The translations under genes were made by a program, and so were the position numbers. Source: Thermoplasmata archaeon (GTDB lineage: Archaea > Thermoplasmatota > Thermoplasmata > WALJ01). Taken from it: a stretch of 5,829 nucleotides of DNA. This document shows, piece after piece, positions 1 to 5,025 of the stretch. The notes below the pieces were generated by a model. The model did not search any database. It was not told where the DNA came from and was given only the letters and a program-made list of their open reading frames with translations. The stretch covers positions 1 to 5,829 of the forward strand of contig JALSOU010000002.1 of NCBI GenBank assembly GCA_026986305.1. Reading direction: 5' to 3'. The first letter of the stretch is position 1; each line of letters opens with the position of its first letter.

Positions 1-287
1 AAACGCCTGTCCCCTTACCTGAGATCCAGCTTTACGGGGAAAGCGGTGATATGAGAGATGTGATAATGGTTCTTGAAGACGGAATGAGGGCGGAGAAAGC
101 TGCCCATGAGTTCTACAGTTCTCTCAAAGAGAGGTTCAACGATGAGAAGATAAGGAAAACCCTGCATTATCTCTCAATCATGGAGCTTGACCACTACGAA
201 ATACTGAAAAAAGAAAGGGACGAACTGGCTGAAGTTGAGGATATAATGGAAGACGGCAGCTTTGTGAATTTGGACGGCATGTACTAG
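1..287 (+). CDS. Ferritin-like (rubrerythrin-type) protein, C-terminal fragment cut by the window edge
   Basis: The reading frame (first full codon at position 3) is open to the left edge with no stop, so the ATG at 51 is probably an internal Met. The 16 codons before it include VPLPE, which recurs in the same place in the next gene (residues 77-81), where it links two helical halves. What is visible is therefore the second half (helices 3 and 4) of a four-helix ferritin-like protein. Counting from the Met at 51, likely di-iron ligands are E15 (AEKAAHEFY) and E45/H48 (MELDHYE). The family binds a non-haem di-iron centre and typically reduces peroxide or handles iron in the cytoplasm of anaerobes. 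No CxxC rubredoxin domain follows. It lies 8 nt before a paralogue and is surely co-transcribed with it. The exact substrate is unknown. The fragment status is directly visible; the family assignment rests on motif spacing and similarity to the neighbour. Confidence 0.8.
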   Translation, partial: TPVPLPEIQLYGESGDMRDVIMVLEDGMRAEKAAHEFYSSLKERFNDEKIRKTLHYLSIMELDHYEILKKERDELAEVEDIMEDGSFVNLDGMY

Positions 288-292
288 GTGAT
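286..292 (+). promoter_or_regulatory. Ribosome binding site of the second ferritin-like gene
   Basis: AGGTGAT matches the complement of the archaeal 16S rRNA 3' end (anti-SD ATCACCT). It begins within the TAG stop of the upstream gene and ends 3 nt before the ATG at 296. An ATG at 291 in another frame meets a stop after one codon and is not the start. The stop-SD-start overlap suggests translational coupling within the operon. Confidence 0.7.
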
Positions 293-295
293 GCC

Positions 296-784
296 ATGAA
301 TCTGGAGGAATTTACACTGAAAGAGCTCCTTGAAGCAGCTATAAAGAGTGAGATAGAGAGCAGGAAGGTATATGGAAATCTGGCTAAAAGGGTTAAAAAT
401 GCCCTTTTAAAGGAGAGACTGGAACTTCTGGCTAAGGAAGAGGAAAAGCACGAAAATGCTCTTAGAAAGATATTCTCCATGAACTTCGGCGATGAAAAAC
501 CGCAGATGCCTGAAAAAATCAGGGTCCCTCTTCCAGAGGTGAATATAAGCAGCGAAAACGACCCTATAAGTCTTGTTCTGGAGAGCGCCATGGAGGCAGA
601 GAAAGCCTCTGAGGAGTTTTACAGGAGCCTAGCGGAGCGCTTTGAGGGCGATGTGTATAACATGCTTATAGTCCTCTCAGAGATGGAACACACCCACTAT
701 CTGATAATAGAGACAGAGTACAAGAACATGAAGAGGTTTGAGGACTACGACTCAATATGGCCCATGATGCATGTGGGGCCCTGA
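296..784 (+). CDS. Ferritin-like di-iron protein (rubrerythrin-type, no rubredoxin domain)
   Basis: This 162-residue cytoplasmic protein is predicted to form a four-helix bundle made of two pseudo-repeated halves. All six expected di-iron ligands can be placed: E19 in helix 1 (SEIESRKVY), E49 and H52 in helix 2 (EEEKH), E102 in helix 3 (AEKASEEFY), and E131 and H134 in helix 4 (EMEHTH). In both halves the first Glu lies 7 residues before a conserved Tyr (Y26, Y109), as in the rubrerythrin/ferritin-like superfamily. No cysteines and no rubredoxin CxxC modules are present, so an electron donor would have to be separate. Known relatives reduce hydrogen peroxide or store or oxidise iron; which applies here is inference. 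It follows a paralogue by 8 nt, with an SD that fixes the start. It ends TGA directly against the stop of the convergent gene. The nearby Bcp-type peroxidase supports an oxidative-stress role. Confidence 0.85.
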   Translation: MNLEEFTLKELLEAAIKSEIESRKVYGNLAKRVKNALLKERLELLAKEEEKHENALRKIFSMNFGDEKPQMPEKIRVPLPEVNISSENDPISLVLESAMEAEKASEEFYRSLAERFEGDVYNMLIVLSEMEHTHYLIIETEYKNMKRFEDYDSIWPMMHVGP

Positions 785-1249
785 TTAAAGTGCGTTGAGC
801 CTCCTTATCAACTCTTTCAAACCCTTTTCATCCATTCCTATGATTTTGGCAGCTGTTTTAAGACTGACTGTGGATGCCATGTGTCTCACAGCAGGGTTTT
901 TCAGCGGAGTAAAACCTGCATCAACCAGAACATCTATTGCTTCTGGCTTATTTTTTATTATTTTTCCGACATTTGTATTCTCATCTATGAGTCCTTCACA
1001 ACCCACATCATCCATAACCGGGGGTTCTGACCCTTCTTTAACCTCTATTTTCAGAATAAAACCCCCATCCTTTTCCTGAAGACTGCAGGCATATCCTCTA
1101 TCTTCCAGAAGAGGAATCATTGACTTAAACGGCTTGTCACCGATCACCTCCAGAACATCTCCTGGAGAAAGGCCCTGTAAATTTTTGATTATAGCCTCTG
1201 CTGGCCCAGGTGCGTCCATTCCTCTCACATCAAGACTTTTTATGCTCAT
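785..1249 (-). CDS. TusA-like domain fused to a DUF1858-like domain, cysteine motifs lost
   Basis: This 154-residue protein is cytoplasmic with no membrane segment. Residues 4-71 resemble the TusA/SirA (or DUF2249) fold: LDVRGMDAPGP, then SPGDVLEVIGD, then a GGFILKIEVK strand. The sulfur-carrying Cys of the TusA CPxP motif is replaced: the sequence reads A13-P-G-P16. Residues 88-152 resemble DUF1858 (IDENTNVGKII, EAIDVLVDAGFTPLKNPAVR, SLKTAAKIIGMD, LIRRLN). The family's usual GCxxC cysteines are absent there as well. Only C55 and C84 remain. TusA proteins pass sulfur between partners, and DUF1858 occurs in redox and iron-sulfur contexts; without the cysteines, a binding or regulatory role is more likely (inference). 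The start ATG at 1249 fits the domain start and has a TATA-like box about 24 nt upstream, suggesting a leaderless mRNA. It is divergent from the peroxidase and convergent with the ferritin-like genes. Confidence 0.75.
   Translation of the reverse strand: MSIKSLDVRGMDAPGPAEAIIKNLQGLSPGDVLEVIGDKPFKSMIPLLEDRGYACSLQEKDGGFILKIEVKEGSEPPVMDDVGCEGLIDENTNVGKIIKNKPEAIDVLVDAGFTPLKNPAVRHMASTVSLKTAAKIIGMDEKGLKELIRRLNAL
948..965 (+). terminator. Possible oligo-T terminator for the ferritin-like operon
   Basis: The plus strand carries TTATTTTTTATTATTTTT here, inside the antisense of the convergent TusA-DUF1858 gene. Archaeal polymerases terminate on T-rich stretches without a hairpin. It lies about 165 nt after the ferritin-like stop. 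The tract is explained equally well by Lys/Ile/Asn codons on the minus strand (KIIKNK), so this is only a candidate. Confidence 0.3.
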
Positions 1250-1267
1250 GAGTGTCCATTAAATACA

Positions 1268-1277
1268 TAATTAATAA
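1268..1277 (-). promoter_or_regulatory. TATA-like box of the TusA-DUF1858 gene
   Basis: Read on the minus strand this is TTATTAATTA, centred about 23.5 nt from the ATG at 1249. That spacing puts transcription start at or near the start codon. No convincing Shine-Dalgarno sequence precedes the ATG, in agreement with a leaderless transcript. An alternative is the reverse of the peroxidase TATA box at 1312-1319, which would give a leader of about 40 nt. Confidence 0.5.
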
Positions 1278-1284
1278 GAATAAC

Positions 1285-1298
1285 GGACAAATATGTCC
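1285..1298. promoter_or_regulatory. Inverted repeat GGACA-N4-TGTCC, possible operator
   Basis: Five-base perfect arms (1285-1289 and 1294-1298) flank AATA. The repeat lies between the two divergent core promoters, its centre 19 bp from the minus-strand TATA box and 24 bp from the plus-strand one. The right arm with its flank, TGTCCATCAA (1294-1303), recurs as TGTCCATTAA at 1253-1262, next to the start of the minus-strand gene. This layout suits a dimeric regulator controlling both genes, but the arms are short and no regulator gene is in view. Confidence 0.35.
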
Positions 1299-1311
1299 AT
1301 CAATGAGAAAG

Positions 1312-1319
1312 TATAAATA
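1312..1319 (+). promoter_or_regulatory. TATA box of the peroxiredoxin gene
   Basis: TATAAATA is preceded by purine-rich GAGAAAG (1305-1311), resembling an archaeal TFB recognition element. Its centre is 26.5 nt upstream of the ATG at 1342, the standard archaeal distance to the transcription start, so the mRNA should begin at or next to that ATG. This argues against translation starting at the GTG at 1252, which lies upstream of the box. Confidence 0.75.
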
Positions 1320-1341
1320 CATCATTCCATTAGTAACAAGC

Positions 1342-1803
1342 ATGGAAGGAGAAATTGCACCTGAGTTCTGCTTGCCAGATTCCGATGGAAAAGAGCATTG
1401 CCTCAGAGATTTCAGGGGAAAATGGGTGGTGCTTTACTTCTATCCAAAGGACAACACCAGCGGATGCACCAAAGAAGCCATAGGATTCACAGAGAAGAAG
1501 GATAAGTTTGAAAAACTGGGGGCTGTCATCATAGGCATAAGCAAGGATTCCCAGCAAAGCCACAGAAAATTCATTGAAAAGCGCGGCCTGAAAATACTGC
1601 TCCTGAGTGATGAAAACCACGAGATAATAGAGAAATACGGCGCATGGGGCAAGAAGAAGCTCTATGGAAAGGAGCACTGGGGTACTGTGAGGTCCACATT
1701 CCTGATAGATCCTGAGGGAAAAATCGTAAAAGAATGGAGAAAGGTGAAGGTCAACGGGCATGTGGATGAGGTTCTTGAAACACTGAAAAGCATGCTTTCT
1801 TAG
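1342..1803 (+). CDS. bcp: Thiol peroxidase of the Bcp/PrxQ peroxiredoxin family
   Basis: This AhpC/TSA-fold enzyme reduces hydrogen peroxide and organic hydroperoxides in the cytoplasm. I place the start at ATG 1342, giving 153 residues, close to the usual 150-160 for Bcp; the longer frame from GTG 1252 would add 30 residues that do not look like the family and would read through the promoter. Visible motifs are MEGEIAPEFCLPDSDG at the N-terminus, FRGKWVVLYFYPKDNTSGC with P35, T39 and peroxidatic C42, GISKDS, LLSDENHEI, YGAWGKKKLYGK, and R117 in VRSTFLID. The second cysteine often found five residues after the peroxidatic one is Ile47 here, so the intramolecular resolving Cys of many Bcp proteins is missing. 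C10 and C20 are the only other cysteines. It is divergent from the TusA-DUF1858 gene across a shared regulatory region and convergent with hef, with a 7-nt gap. Together with the ferritin-like proteins it suggests peroxide defence. Confidence 0.93.
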   Translation: MEGEIAPEFCLPDSDGKEHCLRDFRGKWVVLYFYPKDNTSGCTKEAIGFTEKKDKFEKLGAVIIGISKDSQQSHRKFIEKRGLKILLLSDENHEIIEKYGAWGKKKLYGKEHWGTVRSTFLIDPEGKIVKEWRKVKVNGHVDEVLETLKSMLS

Positions 1804-1810
1804 ATTTCAA

Positions 1811-4138
1811 TCACCTTTCTTCCTTTTTCATGTATTTCTTTGTAAGCACCTCTCTTATGGCCTTTGCCCTTTTCTTCCCGATTCCTTCCACTTCCATGAG
1901 CTGCTTTTCAGAGGCAGTCATTATCTTTTCCACAGTTCCGAAGTGAAGTAGAAGGCGCTCCGCCATGGTGGCCGATATTCCGGGAAGCCCTTCAACTATG
2001 AACCTCTGCATCTGATTTATTCCCATGGCCCTTTTATCCCCCCTTCTTCCAACACCTTTCCCTCCTTTCTGCTCCCTTCTCGCCATGGAATAGAGGAGCT
2101 TTGCGGTTTCCTGAGGGTTTTTAGTGAAAAGAACCGAGCAGCGATAATCGCCTATGAGTGAGGCTATGGCCCCCATTATGGCATTCTCAGACAGCATGCG
2201 CTCCGTGAACAGCCCCTCTCCCTCTATTATGAAAACAGGCCTCATGAAGCTGCTTGAAAGCTCGGATGCCTGCTGAAATAGCCTTCCATCCATTATTGAG
2301 GAGAGAAAATCCCTTATCTCCTTCCTCTCAACCCCTATTCTCTCAGAGACTATGTAATCCGCAACACTGAGCTGCTCTCCCCTTATCTTTGCTCCAAGGC
2401 GGTAAAGCTCCTTAACAACCTGTGACCTTCCTTCCCTGTGGTCAACAACTATCTCTATGGATTCCTCATGAGGAGCGCTCTCCTTCACGAAGTCCTCAAG
2501 AGTCATCTGCCCCTTTCTCTCAACGATTTCCATCTTCTTTACCAGCTCGCTTTTCTCCTCGCCCCCTTCCTTTTCCACCTCTTTTTCCTTTTTGTACCTT
2601 TCAACCATTGCTTTTTCAAAGAATATCTCGTCTGAAATCATCTTCCATGCCCTCAGGTTGTTGAGCATCTCCTTCTCCTTTCTCCGCGCAGTCCAATAGT
2701 AGGCTTCATCTCTGGTCTTTCTTGTTATGAGGAATATGACCCTGCCTTCCCTGTGCCTTCCTGTGCGCCCCCTCCTCTGTATGGTCCTTATTTCAGATGC
2801 AACAGGCTCATAGAATATCACAAGGTCTGTTGAAGGTATGTCAAGGCCTTCTTCGGCAACGCTCGTGGCCACCATGACATTGTACTTTCCAGCCCTGAAA
2901 TCCTCTATGGCCTTCTTCTGCTCCTTCTGCCCCATCCCTTTATCCCCGTTCTTTGAGGCCTGACCCACGAACCTAAATGCCCTTATGCCATCTATATCAT
3001 TTATCGCCTTAACTATCCTCTCTCCTGTATCCCTGTAGTTTGAGAATATGATTATTTTAGTGTCGGGATTCGCGCTTATATCCCTTCTAAGTATCTCTTT
3101 AAGAGCCTCAATCTTGGGATGCTCCATGTCCCTGTGTTCCCTAGCAAGTTGGAGCGCTCCCATGAAATCCGACCTTTTCACCAGATTTTTTGAGGATTTA
3201 TCCTTTCCCAGATGTGCATCTTCAACTATCCTTTCCAGATATGATAGGAGGGTTCCCACCGACTGGGTTTCGGCGAACTCTATGGCCTGATCCAGCTTTA
3301 TGGCCATTGACCTGAGCGTCGCAGCTCTGTAAGCGCTCCTATCTCCCATATTAATCCTTCTCTGTATCTCTCCCCCAAGCGCTATGAGTTCCCTTTTGGT
3401 CCCCCTCTTCCCTGAAAGTAGACCCATGCTCTTCAGCTCTTTGATAAACTCATCCCTCGCACCTTTAAGCAGCTCCCTTATCCTCTGCATTTCAGGAGGC
3501 AAGTCAACTTTAACCCACTGGGGCCTTATCTTATTCACATATTCCACAACATCAGGGTCATCAGGAGTCCTCACTTCTACCGCTTCTATTCCAAGGTTCT
3601 CTATGACCTCATTCACCTTCTCCTGATTATAGGAGGGGGAAGCGGTCATGCCGAGAACGAGCCTTTTCTCCCTTCTTTCCTGATATCTCTTTCCTATGAA
3701 AACATAGTCATAATCCCCTACGGCTCTGTGGGCTTCATCAAAGATTACCATGGAAACCTGTGAAAGGTCAAGCCATGAGAGTATATCATTTACAACAGTT
3801 TGAGGAGTCGCCACCACTATCTTCGCATTTTCCCATATCTCCTTCCTCTTATTCGGCCTTACAGATCCTGTGAAAACCCCCACTTCCTCAAGATTCATGA
3901 GCTTTTTTATGGTTTCAGCGTGCTGCTCAACCAGAGGTTTTGTAGGAGCCAGAAAAAGTATCTTATCCCCGCCCCGCTCCATGTGATATGCCATGGTGAG
4001 TATCGCTATTATGGTCTTTCCCATGCCTGTGGGCAGTACCACAAGCGTGGAGCGCTCCACAGCCTTTTTAGCTATGTTTTCCTGATATTCCCTTCGCTCT
4101 ATGGTCTCAGGTTTTATGAGAGGGTGGGAGATGAACAC
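1811..4138 (-). CDS. hef: Hef: DEAH-box helicase / XPF-family structure-specific endonuclease
   Basis: This complete 775-residue protein is close to the known Pyrococcus Hef in length. Family members unwind branched DNA and cut splayed-arm and fork structures at stalled replication forks, as archaeal relatives of FANCM and XPF. Helicase motifs in order: RREYQ (Q19), Walker A PTGMGKT (36-42), APTKPLVEQH (64-73), TPQT, DEAH (134-137), TAS (165-167), a Hef-type helical insertion (about 205-345), IIIFSNYRDTGER (362-374), ATSVAEEGLDIP (424-435) and QRRGRTGR (454-461). A charged linker (about 505-558) holds QMTLEDFV (544-551), a PCNA-box-like motif. The ERCC4 nuclease domain (about 560-685) shows VDHREGR (565-571), D594 and the active-site ERKEIRD (604-610). 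Two helix-hairpin-helix motifs follow (about 716-733 and 749-763). All catalytic residues are intact. The start is GTG 4138: an in-frame stop lies seven codons upstream and a TATA box about 24 nt upstream, suggesting a leaderless mRNA. Confidence 0.96.
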   Translation of the reverse strand: MFISHPLIKPETIERREYQENIAKKAVERSTLVVLPTGMGKTIIAILTMAYHMERGGDKILFLAPTKPLVEQHAETIKKLMNLEEVGVFTGSVRPNKRKEIWENAKIVVATPQTVVNDILSWLDLSQVSMVIFDEAHRAVGDYDYVFIGKRYQERREKRLVLGMTASPSYNQEKVNEVIENLGIEAVEVRTPDDPDVVEYVNKIRPQWVKVDLPPEMQRIRELLKGARDEFIKELKSMGLLSGKRGTKRELIALGGEIQRRINMGDRSAYRAATLRSMAIKLDQAIEFAETQSVGTLLSYLERIVEDAHLGKDKSSKNLVKRSDFMGALQLAREHRDMEHPKIEALKEILRRDISANPDTKIIIFSNYRDTGERIVKAINDIDGIRAFRFVGQASKNGDKGMGQKEQKKAIEDFRAGKYNVMVATSVAEEGLDIPSTDLVIFYEPVASEIRTIQRRGRTGRHREGRVIFLITRKTRDEAYYWTARRKEKEMLNNLRAWKMISDEIFFEKAMVERYKKEKEVEKEGGEEKSELVKKMEIVERKGQMTLEDFVKESAPHEESIEIVVDHREGRSQVVKELYRLGAKIRGEQLSVADYIVSERIGVERKEIRDFLSSIMDGRLFQQASELSSSFMRPVFIIEGEGLFTERMLSENAIMGAIASLIGDYRCSVLFTKNPQETAKLLYSMARREQKGGKGVGRRGDKRAMGINQMQRFIVEGLPGISATMAERLLLHFGTVEKIMTASEKQLMEVEGIGKKRAKAIREVLTKKYMKKEER
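1816..1828 (+). terminator. Possible pyrimidine/T-rich terminator after the peroxiredoxin gene
   Basis: The plus strand reads TTTCTTCCTTTTT starting 13 nt after the peroxidase stop and overlapping the antisense of the last codons of hef. It is typical in position and composition for an archaeal oligo-T terminator. It also simply encodes the Lys/Glu-rich C-terminus of Hef, so the evidence is weak. Confidence 0.35.
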
Positions 4139-4157
4139 AGGGAAAAATGGAACTCTG

Positions 4158-4165
4158 ATTTAAAG
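4158..4165 (-). promoter_or_regulatory. TATA box of hef
   Basis: Read on the minus strand this is CTTTAAAT, centred about 23.5 nt upstream of the GTG at 4138, in the 51-nt gap after the upstream gene. No Shine-Dalgarno sequence lies between box and start. hef therefore probably has its own leaderless transcript, possibly in addition to read-through from the TraB gene. Confidence 0.55.
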
Positions 4166-4189
4166 GGAATGGGGGGTTGGATGAAAGTG

Positions 4190-5023
4190 CTACCCTGTTA
4201 TCCCGCTCAAGTCTATATATGATGTGCCTTCAGGAGCCTCTACCTTCATAAAAGGTATGTAAAGTATGCCGAGGTATCTGAGCTCAACATCTTCTTCCTC
4301 TATGCCCAGGACCTTTTTTTCCATTAAGGTCACCGCTCCTTCCTCTTTTTTCACCTCAATTTCTCTGGTATGCTCCTTTACCAGCTCTTTAACCGCCTTT
4401 TCATAGCTATCTTCCTCGGATATTGAGGGTTCAATCCTCTGCAGGGATGAAAGCTCCCCTGTGTCTGGATTGAAAGAATTCACAGCCTTTGAAACCGAGC
4501 CATCCACAGCATTTACCAGTATTATCCCGTTTTCAGGGTTTTTTTCGTCATCAACAGAGAAGTAATATGCATAGAAGGGCAAGAGCTCCTCTGAAACAGA
4601 AAAGGCATCCTTCGCAAGCTCCTCTTTTTCTGGATATCTTTTGCGTGATGCCACAGGCTCCTTCTCCTCTGCGAAAGCGTCCTCAAAGGAGGATATTATC
4701 CCGCCTCTGGATGCTCTTTCCCCTGTTAGCCTTGAAATAACAGCTCTGCCCACCATGCTTTCCAGACTCTCCCTACCTATGAAGACATCCCCCACTTTCT
4801 CCACATCCTTTAAAAGTGATACTACCATGACTTTTCCTTCAAACTCCATCTGAGAGAGCGCTCCGATCTCATCCCTTTTGCTTATTATTATGAGCGTGTA
4901 TTCCTCATCCCCCTTTCTCACCTTCATAGGAAGCGAATCCCTGCTCACAATGAAACCCTCAGTCTCAAGAGCGTCCGCTATGATATTTACGAGTTCTTCC
5001 ATGAAATCGCATATATCTTCCAT
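4190..5023 (-). CDS. Unrecognised 277-residue archaeal protein between TraB and Hef genes
   Basis: I do not recognise this family. The protein is acidic, without signal peptide, membrane segments or CxxC motifs, so probably cytoplasmic. An N-terminal domain (about 1-102) begins with an amphipathic helix (EELVNIIADALETEGFIV), then beta strands (EYTLIIIS, KVMVVSLL, GDVFIGR) and ends in SLESMVGRAVISRL. A charged, low-order linker (about 113-143) follows. The C-terminal part has strands with PFYAYYFSV...GIILVNAVDGSV (149-177), a charged helix (202-220), then YIPFMKVEAPEG...SYIDLSGITG (255-277), which looks like a shorter second copy of the same strand unit. The alternation of helix and strands at the N-terminus could fit a nuclease-like alpha/beta fold, but I see no convincing catalytic motif. 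The start ATG 5023 lies 2 nt after the TraB-gene stop, so the two are co-transcribed and probably coupled; M8 is a possible later start. hef lies 51 nt downstream. Confidence 0.8.
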   Translation of the reverse strand: MEDICDFMEELVNIIADALETEGFIVSRDSLPMKVRKGDEEYTLIIISKRDEIGALSQMEFEGKVMVVSLLKDVEKVGDVFIGRESLESMVGRAVISRLTGERASRGGIISSFEDAFAEEKEPVASRKRYPEKEELAKDAFSVSEELLPFYAYYFSVDDEKNPENGIILVNAVDGSVSKAVNSFNPDTGELSSLQRIEPSISEEDSYEKAVKELVKEHTREIEVKKEEGAVTLMEKKVLGIEEEDVELRYLGILYIPFMKVEAPEGTSYIDLSGITG

Positions 5024-5025
5024 AT

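Noticed and set aside
178..591. 137-codon minus-strand open frame across the ferritin-like genes
   Set aside because: It is antisense to two genes with clear family motifs, spans their junction, and its translation is Ser/Phe/Leu-rich with no recognisable motif.
1311..1320. GTATAAATAC as an operator palindrome
   Set aside because: The partial symmetry (GTAT/ATAC) is better explained as the TATA box of the peroxidase gene at the standard distance from its ATG.
1252..1341. N-terminal extension of the peroxidase
   Set aside because: The 30 residues from the GTG are unlike the family and the promoter lies within them.
1719..1735. Minus-strand T-run inside the peroxidase gene as the hef terminator
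   Set aside because: Only a TTTTT run is present, about 90 nt past the hef stop, and it is fully explained by Lys codons on the plus strand.
1330..1761. 143-codon minus-strand open frame opposite the peroxidase gene
   Set aside because: It is a shadow of the Bcp coding sequence, which has conserved catalytic residues; the antisense product resembles nothing.
3800..4222. Plus-strand open frame across the start of hef
   Set aside because: It covers the reverse complement of Walker A and the hef promoter; there is no plus-strand TATA box or SD and the translation shows no domain.
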